A DNA stretch of 64,000 nucleotides, taken from the NCBI RefSeq assembly GCF_003056345.1, contig NZ_PYWB01000014.1, forward strand, positions 17,630-81,629, written 5' to 3'. A program made the translations under genes and the position numbers. The stretch comes from Devosia submarina (lineage in GTDB: Bacteria; Pseudomonadota; Alphaproteobacteria; Rhizobiales; Devosiaceae). Under the pieces are notes generated by a model, which saw only the letters and a program-made list of their open reading frames with translations, ran no database searches and was not told the origin of the DNA. This document shows positions 25,401 to 34,230 of this stretch, piece after piece (the first letter of the stretch is position 1; each line of letters begins with the position of its first letter).

Positions 25401-26729
25401 ATGTTCGATATCAAGTGGATCCGAGCCAATCCCGAAGCCTTCGATGCTGCCATTTCCCGGCGCAAAGGTGTGTCGGTCCGCTCCTCCGATCTGCTTGCCA
25501 TCGATGACAAGCGGCGCGACATCATCGTGCGCCTCAACGAAGCGCAGGAAAAGCGCAACGCCTTGTCTAAGCAGATCGGCCAGGCCAAGGCGCAAAAGGA
25601 TGAGGCCAAGGCCCAGCAGCTGATGGCGGAAGTGGCGGGCCTTAAGGAAATGATCCCGCAAGGCGAGGCCGAGGAGCGCGCGATCGAGCTCGAGCTGCGC
25701 AACGCTCTCTCGGTTATCCCCAATCTCGTCTTCGACGACGTTCCCACTGGCGTCGATGAAAACGACAACGTCGAATATTTCGGCCGCAACGGCACTGCCG
25801 AAACCGCTGCCAAGGCCCGTGCCCCCAAGCCCAGCTTCAGCTTTGCGCCCAAGGAGCACTACCAGATCGGCGAAGCCATAGGCCAGATGGACTTCGAAAC
25901 CGCCGCCAAGCTCTCCGGCAGCCGCTTCGTGGTGCTGAAAGGGCAGGTGGCCCGCCTCGAACGCGCCTTGGGGCAGTTCATGCTGGACCTGCACACGACC
26001 GAACACGGCTACACCGAAGTCCAGCCGCCCCTTCTGGTTCGTGACGAAGCTCTTTTCGGCACCAACCAACTGCCCAAGTTCGAAGAAGACCTCTTCTTTA
26101 CGCCCCACGGCGAAGGCCGCCTCGCGCTGATCCCCACCGCCGAGGTGCCGCTCACCAATCTCGTGCGCGAATCCATTCTCGGCGAAGAAGAACTCCCCCT
26201 GCGGCTCACGGCCCTTACGCCGTGCTTCCGCTCCGAAGCCGGTTCGGCCGGTCGCGACACGCGCGGCATGCTGCGCCAGCACCAGTTCAACAAGGTGGAG
26301 ATGGTCTCCATCACCACGCCCGAAACCTCAGTCGACGAACACGAGCGCATGCTCGGCTGCGCCGAGGCGGTGCTCCAGAAACTGGGCCTGCACTACCGCG
26401 TCATGAACCTTTGCACCGGCGACATCGGCTTTGGCGCCAAGAAGACCTATGACCTTGAAGTCTGGCTACCTGGCCAAGACACCTATCGGGAAATCTCCTC
26501 GGTTTCGGTCTGCGGTGATTTCCAGGCCCGCCGCATGGATGCGCGCTATCGTCCCGCCGGCGAAAAGCAGGCACCGCGTTTTGTCCACACGCTCAACGGC
26601 TCCGGCACGGCCGTCGGCCGTTGCCTCATCGCGGTCATGGAAAACTACCAGCAGGAAGATGGCTCCGTCGCCATCCCCGAAGTCTTGCAGCCTTACATGG
26701 GTGGCCTCACCTCCATTGGTGGGAAGTAA
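25401..26729 (+). CDS. serS: Seryl-tRNA synthetase
   Basis: The 442-aa class II synthetase begins [15 protein letters not shown] and has the long antiparallel coiled-coil arm for tRNA-Ser (residues about 28-105), then class II motif 2 ([19 protein letters not shown]) and motif 3 ([13 protein letters not shown]). The longer open frame upstream contains repeat sequence and is excluded. The stop overlaps the surE start by one base (TAATG). It also charges tRNA-Sec where that exists. Confidence 0.98.
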   Translation: MFDIKWIRANPEAFDAAISRRKGVSVRSSDLLAIDDKRRDIIVRLNEAQEKRNALSKQIGQAKAQKDEAKAQQLMAEVAGLKEMIPQGEAEERAIELELRNALSVIPNLVFDDVPTGVDENDNVEYFGRNGTAETAAKARAPKPSFSFAPKEHYQIGEAIGQMDFETAAKLSGSRFVVLKGQVARLERALGQFMLDLHTTEHGYTEVQPPLLVRDEALFGTNQLPKFEEDLFFTPHGEGRLALIPTAEVPLTNLVRESILGEEELPLRLTALTPCFRSEAGSAGRDTRGMLRQHQFNKVEMVSITTPETSVDEHERMLGCAEAVLQKLGLHYRVMNLCTGDIGFGAKKTYDLEVWLPGQDTYREISSVSVCGDFQARRMDARYRPAGEKQAPRFVHTLNGSGTAVGRCLIAVMENYQQEDGSVAIPEVLQPYMGGLTSIGGK

Positions 26730-27499
26730 TGGCCCTGCGCATCCTCATCACCAATGACGATGGCGTGGATGCGCCAGGCATTGCCATCATGGCGGACATT
26801 GCCAACAGGCTCAGCGACGACGTCTGGATCGTTGCGCCCGATGGCAACCAGTCGGGGGCAGGGCACCGCTTTACCCTCGGCCACGAACTCGCCATCGACC
26901 AGCGCGGCCCTCGCACCTTCTCCATCGTCGGCGGCTCCCCCGCCGATTGCGTGGTCGCCGGCATGACCCACCTCCTGGGCGACCATCCAGCCGATGTGGT
27001 ACTCTCCGGCGTCAATGCCGGCCAGAACCTTGGCGATATCGTCAATTGCTCTGGCACAGCTGCCGGCGCGCGCGAAGGCGCCCTCCAAGGTGCCATTGGC
27101 ATAGCCATGAGCCAGGGGATCAATTACGAGCATGGCCGTGAGGTCAACTGGTCCAATGCCAGCCAACACGGCCTTGCCGCAGCTCGCGCCATCATTGCTG
27201 CGGCCGGCAACACGCGGGACCACTACTACAACGTCAATTTCCCCTTCTGCGACCCGGCAGCAACACGCGGCATTGCTGTCGTGCCCCACCAGCGCTTTTC
27301 GCGCTCACCTTTCCGCTATTATCAAAGCGACAACGCCGGGAAATTCTTCGTCGCCATTCCCGAAACGCCCCTGCCGCTCGATCCCGAAGCTGATTTCGAA
27401 ACCATGCGCCGCGACGGCTTCATCACCGTCACCCCCATGATGCTCCAGCAAACCGACATGGCCGTCGTGCAGCGCCTCAAGGGCATGCTCTCGCTGTAG
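26729..27499 (+). CDS. surE: 5'/3'-nucleotidase SurE
   Basis: The 256-aa protein is a survival-protein phosphatase acting on nucleoside monophosphates. Metal residues are visible in ILITNDDGVDAPG (Asp-Asp), GTPAD-type GGSPADCV, and SGVNAGQNLGD. Start at ATG 26729 overlaps the serS stop. In many alphaproteobacteria pcm follows directly; here a repeat region and the LytM lipoprotein follow instead. Confidence 0.95.
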   Translation: MALRILITNDDGVDAPGIAIMADIANRLSDDVWIVAPDGNQSGAGHRFTLGHELAIDQRGPRTFSIVGGSPADCVVAGMTHLLGDHPADVVLSGVNAGQNLGDIVNCSGTAAGAREGALQGAIGIAMSQGINYEHGREVNWSNASQHGLAAARAIIAAAGNTRDHYYNVNFPFCDPAATRGIAVVPHQRFSRSPFRYYQSDNAGKFFVAIPETPLPLDPEADFETMRRDGFITVTPMMLQQTDMAVVQRLKGMLSL

Positions 27500-27832
27500 G
27501 GTCGGCACACCCTCGCCACGCACTCGATGTCACCCCGGGCTCGACCCGGGGCCCATCTCGAGATTCCTCCCCCGCCGCAAAGTGGCTCTAGTAACCGCCG
27601 CACTCAATCCATCCGTTTCAGGATGCATCTCGGATCAAGCCTAGGATGACCCCGCGTGAGTGCTGCCGAGGTGCCGGTCCTACGCCGCCATCACACCCCC
27701 ACCGCTCTTAACCTTACCCAATCCCAAATCGGCCCCTTACGATTTTGCTCAAATCGCATCGGCTTTAAACTCGTCTTTACCTTACCCGCCTAGATTCAAT
27801 CTCGTGTTGAGTACCTGCGTACGAGTTAGCTG
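27500..27832. other. Gene-free stretch between surE and the LytM lipoprotein gene
   Basis: The 333-bp gap contains a family A repeat (27525-27566), a partial inverted relative at 27622-27652, and an AT-richer segment (27700-27790) that probably carries the promoter of the lipoprotein gene. No gene is supported, and no pcm homologue or remnant is recognisable. Confidence 0.5.
27525..27566. repeat. Dispersed palindromic repeat, family A, copy 5
   Basis: GATGTCACCCCGGGCTCGAC followed by CCGGGGCCCATCTCGAGATT, downstream of surE. Confidence 0.75.
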
Positions 27833-29164
27833 ATGAATATCCGCGTATGCCGTCAGGCGCCGAAAAGCGCTGTTGCAATGGCCGGTCTGGTTACTGCTGC
27901 CATTGCCCTTTCCGGCTGTTCCAGCCTGGGCAGTCGCGCATTCAGCGACAATACAACGACAAGCTCGATAGGGCAGTCGGCTCCCGCATCGGTCAACCAG
28001 CGCATGCCATCCAGCCTTGGGGCACCCCAGGCCATGGTTGCCGAAAACCAGTTTCTCCCGCCAGCGCCCTTGGGCAATGGTGGTGGGTGGAACAACCAGC
28101 CGGCCCAGCCCGCCTGGAACAGCCAGCCTGCGGCGCAACCCGCATGGAATCAGCCAGCGCAGACGGCCTACAGCCAGCCACTCGCGCCCCTGCCGACGGG
28201 CGGCTCCGCGCCCTCCGTCCAGTCCCAAGACCTTCCAGTATTGAGTTCCTCGTCCCAGGGATCCCTTCCAGCCATGCAAGCACAGCCCGCTTTCGCTTCG
28301 GCCGCTCCGATGCCGTCTCCAGCCGCACTCGGCAGCCTGCCCACCAACAATTCGGTTCCAACTGTTGCCGCAACGCCCGCGCCGGCCGTATCCGCCAACG
28401 GCAACGGCTTCCGCCACACCATTGCCAGCGGTGAATCGCTCTACACCATCGCCCGCCGCTATGAAGTGACCACCCAGGCGATCGTCCAGGCCAATGGCCT
28501 GTCCTCGCCAGACAAGATCGTCGTCGGTCAGTCCGTTATCATTCCGGGCCGCGCTGATCTGCTGGCCACCAAGGCGCCAACCCAAATCGCCAGCGCCGCT
28601 CCTGCCGCGACAACGCCTGCGCCGGCCCAGCCTACCCTGCCAGCTGCCGCCAACACGCTGCAGACGACGCCAGCCGCCGCGCCCCAGGCTGCAGCACCTG
28701 CCGCAACCCCAACGCCAGCTCCAGCAGCCACTCCCGCACCGGCTGCTCCAACGCAGGTCGCAACGGCGCCCGCTGCGCAGCCTGCCGCCGCAACAACCAG
28801 CGACAAGTTCCGTTGGCCCGTCAGCGGCCGTATCCTGACCGATTTCGCCTCCTCTAAGGGCACCGGCATCAATATCGAAGCCTCCGAAGGCTCGCCCGTG
28901 AAAGCTGCCGAAAACGGCACCGTGATCTACGTGGGCTCGGGCGTTGAAGGCTACGGAAACCTGATCCTGATCCGCCACCCCAATGGCTATGTCTCCGCCT
29001 ATGCCCACCTCGGTTCCATGAACGTCACCAAGGGCGCCAACGTTTCCCGCGGGGACACCATCGGCGCCGCCGGGATGACCGGCTCGGTCACCAAGCCCCA
29101 GCTCCACTTCGAACTGCGCAAAGGCGCGACCCCCGTGGACCCCGTCCCGCTGCTCGCCAGCTAG
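27833..29164 (+). CDS. NlpD-like lipoprotein: LysM plus degenerate LytM (M23) domain
   Basis: The 443-aa protein has a lipoprotein signal with lipobox ALSGC (Cys about residue 31), a Pro/Ala/Gln-rich linker, a LysM peptidoglycan-binding domain (about 193-240; HTIASGESLYTIARRY), a second Pro/Ala linker, and a C-terminal M23-type domain (about 323-443). The metal ligands are missing: the HxxxD motif reads GINIEA and the final HxH reads QLHFE. It is therefore probably an amidase activator or septal factor like NlpD, EnvC or DipM rather than a hydrolase. A terminator follows immediately. Confidence 0.88.
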   Translation: MNIRVCRQAPKSAVAMAGLVTAAIALSGCSSLGSRAFSDNTTTSSIGQSAPASVNQRMPSSLGAPQAMVAENQFLPPAPLGNGGGWNNQPAQPAWNSQPAAQPAWNQPAQTAYSQPLAPLPTGGSAPSVQSQDLPVLSSSSQGSLPAMQAQPAFASAAPMPSPAALGSLPTNNSVPTVAATPAPAVSANGNGFRHTIASGESLYTIARRYEVTTQAIVQANGLSSPDKIVVGQSVIIPGRADLLATKAPTQIASAAPAATTPAPAQPTLPAAANTLQTTPAAAPQAAAPAATPTPAPAATPAPAAPTQVATAPAAQPAAATTSDKFRWPVSGRILTDFASSKGTGINIEASEGSPVKAAENGTVIYVGSGVEGYGNLILIRHPNGYVSAYAHLGSMNVTKGANVSRGDTIGAAGMTGSVTKPQLHFELRKGATPVDPVPLLAS

Positions 29165-29182
29165 GTTCGGAACAATTTGAAA

Positions 29183-29210
29183 CCCCCGCCTATGGCGGGG
29201 TTTTGCTTTT
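29183..29210 (+). terminator. Rho-independent terminator after the NlpD-like gene
   Basis: CCCCGCC-TAT-GGCGGGG is followed by TTTTGCTTTT. It is one of the clearest terminators in the window. Confidence 0.9.
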
Positions 29211-29309
29211 TAGATCCCGAGCTTCCCAGTCGACAGCCTGCTACTTTGCGGAAAGGGAAAAGGGTGGGCTGCTGAGCCACCATGATGGCAGCCCACACTA
29301 AACGCTCAA

Positions 29310-29405
29310 AGGCCTCATGGTGAGCCTGTCGAACCACGAGGTCGAGCGAGTGGAGCTATCCTACCACGCCCCCATGGTTCGACAGGCTAACCATGAGGCC
29401 TACTG
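29310..29405. repeat. Dispersed repeat family B, copy 3 (inverted pair)
   Basis: The left arm GCCTCATGGTGAGCCTGTCG pairs with an inverted right arm TTCGACAGGCTAACCATGAG about 50 bases away, forming a long imperfect hairpin. Confidence 0.8.
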
Positions 29406-29444
29406 AAATAGTGGCCCCACTCGACGCGGCCGCCTATCATCGAC

Positions 29445-29538
29445 CGATCGTCACCCTCGAGCCTGACCCGAGGGCTCTACACTCCAACACTCCTTCCGCA
29501 AGCGAAGACTCCTCGGGTCAAGCCCGAGGATGACGATC
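29445..29538. repeat. Dispersed palindromic repeat, family A, copy 6 (94-bp inverted pair)
   Basis: CGATCGTCACCCTCGAGCCT at the left end is the near-perfect inverse of AAGCCCGAGGATGACGATCG at the right end. Each arm is itself palindromic (GAGC...CCGAGGG), so the unit could fold as a cruciform. Confidence 0.8.
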
Positions 29539-29587
29539 GCAGATGTGGCGCCACTCCAGTGAACCGCCCCTCGCGTCGCCTCGCTCC

Positions 29588-30460
29588 TCAAGCCTTCTTC
29601 CCCAACTCCCCAGCCAGTGTCCGCACCAACTGCACAGCGACTCGCCCGGAGCGCGCGCCACGCGTCGCTGCCCATTCGATCGCCCGCGCCCGCAGCGTCT
29701 CGTCATCGATCTGCAACCCGAAATGGTCGGCATACGCCCGCACCATGGTGAGAAACGTTGGCTGGTCGCAATTGTGGAAGCCCAGCCACAACCCAAACCG
29801 GTCCGAGAGCGACACCTTCTCTTCCACGGCCTCGCCCGGATTGATCGCCGTAGAGCGCTCGTTCTCGATCATGTCCCGCGGCATGAGGTGCCGACGATTG
29901 GATGTGGCATAGAAAAGGACGTTCTCCGGTCGTCCCTCGAGCCCGCCATCCAGAATCGTCTTGAGCGATTTGTAACTCGTCTCGCCATTGTCAAAGCTGA
30001 GGTCATCGCAAAATACGATGAACCTTGCCTTCTCCCGCCCGATCCGCCGCATCAGGGCAGGGAGGGAATCAAGGTCCTCCCGTGCGATCTCGATCAGCAC
30101 CAGCCGCTCGAAACCCTCGCGCCCGACAATGTCGCCATGGATCGCCTTGACCAGCGACGACTTGCCCATGCCCCGTGCGCCCCATAGCAGGGCATTGTTG
30201 GCGCCATGTCCGCGGGCGAATTGTTCCGTGTTGCGCAGGAGGATGTCTTGCACCGCATCGATCCCCTTGAGCATGGCCAGGGGAACTCGGCTCACCACTG
30301 GCACCGGCATCAACACTCCGGCATCGCCATCCCAATGGTAGGCGTCCGCATCGCCCGTTAGCGGATTCGATTCGTGAGCTGTCGGCGCCAAGGCCTTCAA
30401 TGATTGAGCAATTTCCCCAAGCGTCTGGGCGATCTGGGCGAGGTGGTCTTTGCTTTTCAT
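29588..30460 (-). CDS. DUF815-family ATP-binding (AAA-type) protein
   Basis: The 290-aa protein has a Walker A loop WGARGMGKSSLVKA (about residues 95-108) and a Walker B region RFIVFCDDLSF. A sensor-like ATSNRRH segment follows, then SDRFGLWLGFHN. DUF815 proteins are AAA-superfamily ATPases of unknown function that are conserved near yajC-secDF in alphaproteobacteria. The start is ATG 30460, preceded by AAGGAAG. It is divergent from yajC with a 200-bp shared upstream region. It may be a loader or chaperone, but no substrate is known. Confidence 0.88.
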   Translation of the reverse strand: MKSKDHLAQIAQTLGEIAQSLKALAPTAHESNPLTGDADAYHWDGDAGVLMPVPVVSRVPLAMLKGIDAVQDILLRNTEQFARGHGANNALLWGARGMGKSSLVKAIHGDIVGREGFERLVLIEIAREDLDSLPALMRRIGREKARFIVFCDDLSFDNGETSYKSLKTILDGGLEGRPENVLFYATSNRRHLMPRDMIENERSTAINPGEAVEEKVSLSDRFGLWLGFHNCDQPTFLTMVRAYADHFGLQIDDETLRARAIEWAATRGARSGRVAVQLVRTLAGELGKKA

Positions 30461-30661
30461 TGTTCTGGCTTCCTTTGGTCGGCGCGGCAATTTGCGACCC
30501 CCTGAATGCCTTTGCAATCACAGGGGTGCAAATGTATAGTCCGGCCGATTTTGACCGGGGCGCAAGTGCAGCGAGCCCCATATGCGTCCAGTAGCCGTGG
30601 TGCTTGCAGCAGGTCTGGCGCGGTCCCCTCACAAACCAAGAAGAAGCAAGGAACTCGCCTC

Positions 30662-31015
30662 ATGTTTGTAACGCCCGCTTTTGCTCAGGCAGCCGGCGCG
30701 CCCGCCACCGGCGGCGGTATGACCGATATTTTCGTCCAGCTCATGCCGATCCTTTTGCTGGTGATCATCTTCTGGCTGCTGATTTTCCGTCCGCAGCAGA
30801 AGCGCCTCAAGGCACAGCAGGCGATGCTCGCAGCCATCCGCCGCGGCGACACCGTGGTCACCACCGGCGGCATTGTTGGCAAGGTCACCAAGGCCGTTGA
30901 CGGCGAAGACCTCGAAGTCGAAATCGCGCAAGGCGTGAAGGTCAAGCTGGTGCGCGGCATGGTCGCCGATGTCCGCTCCAAATCCGAGCCGGTCAACGAC
31001 AACAAGCCTGCCTGA
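30662..31015 (+). CDS. yajC: Preprotein translocase subunit YajC
   Basis: The 117-aa protein has a short N-terminus, one transmembrane helix (LMPILLLVIIFWLLIF) and the conserved RPQQKRLK and GDTVVTTGGIVGKV cytoplasmic blocks. It belongs to the SecDF-YajC accessory complex of the Sec translocon. The start is ATG 30662 with AAGGAAC upstream; the longer frame is untranslated. An intra-operon terminator-like hairpin lies between it and secDF. Confidence 0.96.
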   Translation: MFVTPAFAQAAGAPATGGGMTDIFVQLMPILLLVIIFWLLIFRPQQKRLKAQQAMLAAIRRGDTVVTTGGIVGKVTKAVDGEDLEVEIAQGVKVKLVRGMVADVRSKSEPVNDNKPA

Positions 31016-31034
31016 GGCAGCATCCACACATCGC

Positions 31035-31058
31035 CGGAGCCCACGGGCTCCGGTTTTT
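31035..31058 (+). terminator. Terminator-like hairpin between yajC and secDF
   Basis: CGGAGCCC-AC-GGGCTCCG followed by GTTTTTCC fits a rho-independent terminator. Since secDF starts only 22 bp later, it may attenuate read-through so that YajC is made in excess. Confidence 0.75.
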
Positions 31059-31079
31059 CCGTTCAGGACGTTTTCACCA

Positions 31080-33629
31080 ATGCAGTTCTCGCCGATCCGC
31101 ACCGCCATCATCGCCTTTGTTGCTCTCCTGGGCGTGCTTTTTGCCGTCCCCAGCTTCCTGCCGCAGGACGTGCGCGATGCCTGGCCAAGCTTTTTGCCCA
31201 AGCAGACAGTGGTGCTAGGTCTGGACTTGCAGGGCGGTTCACACCTGCTCTTGCAGGTTAACGAGCAGGGCATTGTATCGGAGCGCCTGCAGAGCCTGCG
31301 CCGCGATGTGCGCAACAAGCTCGCCAATGAAAACGGCATTGGCAATCTGATCACTACCGATCCAGCGACCAATTCGCTGACGATCGAGCTCACCGATCCC
31401 GCGCAGAAGCAGGCTGCGGTCACCGCCCTGCAGGCGCTGCAAAACACCATCACCAATTCCCTGATCGCCGTCGGCGGCGTCAACGAACTGGCTTTTGGCG
31501 AAACCCCCGATGGCAAGCTCACCGTAACGCTCACGCCCGAAGGCGTGGAGCAGCGCACATCGGCGCTCGTGTCCCAGTCCATCGAGGTCATTCGCAACCG
31601 TATCGACGAACTCGGCACCACCGAGCCCTCCATCCAGCGCCAGGGCACCAATCGCATCCTGGTCCAGGTGCCTGGCTTCGGCGATTCCACGCGCCTGAAA
31701 AACATCATTTCGCAAACCGCCCGCCTGACCTTCCACATGGTCTATCCCGGCATGAGCGCCCAGCAGGCGCAGGCCCAGGGCCTGCCCGCCGGCACGATGG
31801 TTCTGCCTTCGCAGGATGGCGGTGAAGAGCTGCTTTATGAAGACGTCGCCCTGGGCGGCGAGTCGCTGGTCGATGCGCAGCCAAGCTACGATCAGCAGCG
31901 CGCCATGCCCGTCGTGAGCTTCCGCCTCGACACCCGTGGCGCCGTTACCTTCGGCCAGATCACCTCCGCCAATGTCGGCCAGCGCTTCGCCATCGTGCTC
32001 GACAACCAGGTCATCACCGCACCTGTGATCCAGCAGCCGATCACCGGCGGCACGGGCCAGATCAGCGGCAGCTTCACCACCGCCACGGCCAACGACCTTG
32101 CAGTCCTGCTGCGCGCCGGCGCCTTGCCCGCCAGCCTCGACATCGTCGAGGAGCGCACCGTGGACGCGAGCCTCGGCGCCGATTCCATCCAACATGGCCT
32201 CACGGCCGGTGTTGTTGCCTCGGTGCTGGTGATCTCCTTCATGGTCATCGCCTATGGCCTTTGGGGCGTGTTCGCCAACATCTCGCTGGTGCTCAACATC
32301 ATCCTGATCTTTGGCGCTCTCTCCATGCTCGGGGCAACGCTGACCCTTCCGGGTATCGCTGGCATCGTGCTCACCATCGGCATGGCCGTCGACGCCAACG
32401 TCCTCATCTATGAGCGCATGCGCGAAGAGCAGAAGGCCGGCAAGTCGCCACTTCAGGCGATCAATGCTGGCTTCTCGCGCGCCTGGTCCACCATTGTTGA
32501 CTCGCACCTGACCCAGCTCATCGCGGCCATCGTCCTGTATTTCCTGGGCTCCGGTCCCGTGCAGGGCTTCGCCGTCACCCTGGCGCTCGGCATTCTTACC
32601 TCGCTCTTCACCTCCTACACGGTCACGCTCTATTTCGTGGGCATGTGGTATCGCGCCAAGCGCCCCAAGATCCTCAAGATCCAGCACTTCCGCTTCATCC
32701 CGGACGGCACGCGCATTCCGTTCATGAAGATCTCGCGCTATGTGATCGCCTTCTCGATCGTCGCGAGCCTACTCTCCATCGGCTCCGCCTACTTCAAAGG
32801 CTTCAACCTTGGCATCGACTTCGTTGGCGGCACGGCCATCGTGCTCCAGCATGAAGGCGGCCCGGCCGATGTGGGCGAATTGCGCGAAACGCTCAGCGGG
32901 CTTGATCTGGGTGAAGTGCAGGTCCAGGGCTTCGGCACGCCACAGGACGTGCTCGTCCGTGTCCAGGCGCAGGAGGGTGGGCAGGATGCCGACCAGGCCG
33001 CCGTCGCCAAGGTTCGCGACGCGCTCGCGAGCGAAAACTACACCATTCGCAGCACCGAGGCCGTCAGCGGCACGGTATCGGGTGAGCTCGCCTGGAAGGG
33101 CACGATCGCCGTCATCGTTGCGCTGGTTGCGATCCTGATCTACATCTGGTTCCGTTTCGAGTGGCAGTTCGCCATGGCCGCGATCACCACCACCACGCAT
33201 GATATCATCATGACCATCGGGCTGTTCAGTATCACCGGGCTGGAGTTCAATTTGACCTCCATCGCCGCGGTTCTGACCCTCGTGGGCCTCTCGCTCAACG
33301 AAACCGTCGTGGTCTCCGACCGCGTCCGCGAAAACCTGCGCAAGCACCGAAAGATGCCACTGCCGGAACTGATCGACCTGTCGATCAACCAGACCATTGT
33401 GCGCACGTCCCTGACGCAGTTCACCGTGTTCCTCGCGCTGATTCCGCTGGTCCTCTTCGGCGGCGAAGTGATCCGCTCCTTCACCATCGCCATGACCTTC
33501 GGCTCGCTGGTGGGCATGTATTCGTCCATCATCGTCAACGGCCCGATCCTGATCAATTTCGGTCTCAAGGCCCGCTCCGATACCGAAAACGTACCCGCTG
33601 CCAAAACTGCCGACGGCGCTTCGGTCTGA
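31080..33629 (+). CDS. secDF: Fused protein translocase subunits SecD-SecF
   Basis: The 849-aa protein fuses SecD (about 1-530) and SecF (about 545-849). SecD starts with a transmembrane helix and the LGLDLQGGSHLLLQV block, then a large periplasmic P1 domain and five helices including GMAVDANVLIYERMREE. SecF has the FNLGIDFVGGTAIVLQH block and five helices with LSLNETVVVSDRVREN. The complex uses proton motive force to pull proteins into the periplasm. The fusion is usual in Rhizobiales. The longer frame upstream overlaps yajC and is rejected. Confidence 0.97.
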   Translation: MQFSPIRTAIIAFVALLGVLFAVPSFLPQDVRDAWPSFLPKQTVVLGLDLQGGSHLLLQVNEQGIVSERLQSLRRDVRNKLANENGIGNLITTDPATNSLTIELTDPAQKQAAVTALQALQNTITNSLIAVGGVNELAFGETPDGKLTVTLTPEGVEQRTSALVSQSIEVIRNRIDELGTTEPSIQRQGTNRILVQVPGFGDSTRLKNIISQTARLTFHMVYPGMSAQQAQAQGLPAGTMVLPSQDGGEELLYEDVALGGESLVDAQPSYDQQRAMPVVSFRLDTRGAVTFGQITSANVGQRFAIVLDNQVITAPVIQQPITGGTGQISGSFTTATANDLAVLLRAGALPASLDIVEERTVDASLGADSIQHGLTAGVVASVLVISFMVIAYGLWGVFANISLVLNIILIFGALSMLGATLTLPGIAGIVLTIGMAVDANVLIYERMREEQKAGKSPLQAINAGFSRAWSTIVDSHLTQLIAAIVLYFLGSGPVQGFAVTLALGILTSLFTSYTVTLYFVGMWYRAKRPKILKIQHFRFIPDGTRIPFMKISRYVIAFSIVASLLSIGSAYFKGFNLGIDFVGGTAIVLQHEGGPADVGELRETLSGLDLGEVQVQGFGTPQDVLVRVQAQEGGQDADQAAVAKVRDALASENYTIRSTEAVSGTVSGELAWKGTIAVIVALVAILIYIWFRFEWQFAMAAITTTTHDIIMTIGLFSITGLEFNLTSIAAVLTLVGLSLNETVVVSDRVRENLRKHRKMPLPELIDLSINQTIVRTSLTQFTVFLALIPLVLFGGEVIRSFTIAMTFGSLVGMYSSIIVNGPILINFGLKARSDTENVPAAKTADGASV

Positions 33630-33663
33630 TAAACCCAGGGCTGCGCTGAAAGCTCTCCCACCC

Positions 33664-33702
33664 ACGATGTCACCCCGGCCCTGAGCCGGGGTCCATCCTG
33701 AG
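33664..33702. repeat. Dispersed palindromic repeat, family A, copy 7
   Basis: ACGATGTCACCCCGGCCCTG followed by AGCCGGGGTCCATCCTGAG, between secDF and the Mth938-like gene. Confidence 0.75.
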
Positions 33703-33828
33703 GTGTTCGGGCGTTTAACCCCGGGCAGAGCTGGCTCTAACAGCAACAACCTTCACCTTGCCCCTTCTCACCAGGACGCAAGGTGAAGTTCCGGAACAAC
33801 GCCGCCAAAAGGACGTTCCCGCCACATC

Positions 33829-34230
33829 ATGGACAAACCGCGCGACGTCAACCAATCCGGCTACTACCCCCAACAGGTCGGCATTGACGCCTATGGCAAG
33901 GGCGGCTTTCGCTTCGCCGGCATGTCCCATCGTGGCTCGCTCCTCTGCCTGCCCACCGGCATGCACGCCTGGCCTGCCGCGTCACCCCCCGACATAACAG
34001 CTGAATCCCTCAAGCGCGTCTTTGCCGCCGCCGATCAGATCGATGTCCTCCTGATCGGCCTTGGTCCTGACATTGCAGCCTTTCCCCGTCCGCTGCGCGA
34101 AGCCCTCCGCGCACGCAAGATCATCGTGGAAGCCGTCAGCACTGGCGGAGCCGTGCGCACCTACAATGTCCTTCTCGCCGAGGAACGCGCTGTCGCCGCA
34201 GCGCTGCTCGCGGTGGAAAGTGTGCGCTGA
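33829..34230 (+). CDS. Mth938-like (DUF498/NDUFAF3-type) protein
   Basis: The 133-aa protein has the Mth938-like fold markers: a GYYPQQVGIDAYGKGGFRF N-terminus, the strand DVLLIGLGPDIA (about 73-84), and the TGGAVRTYNVLLAEERAV block at the C-terminus. In mitochondria the family member NDUFAF3 assists assembly of respiratory complex I. Its stop overlaps the start of the squalene-synthase-like gene (TGATG), indicating coupled translation. In alphaproteobacteria this gene commonly follows secDF. The bacterial molecular role is not established. Confidence 0.87.
   Translation: MDKPRDVNQSGYYPQQVGIDAYGKGGFRFAGMSHRGSLLCLPTGMHAWPAASPPDITAESLKRVFAAADQIDVLLIGLGPDIAAFPRPLREALRARKIIVEAVSTGGAVRTYNVLLAEERAVAAALLAVESVR

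Larger units (their letters stand above)
29165..29587. other. Gene-free, repeat-filled stretch between the NlpD-like and DUF815 genes
   Basis: This 423-bp convergent gap contains a rho-independent terminator, one inverted pair of family B, and one long inverted pair of family A. Open frames here are repeat translations. Nothing else is supported. Confidence 0.6.

Noticed and set aside
31239..32687. A 482-codon minus-strand frame
   Set aside because: Antisense to SecD; no start context or similarity.
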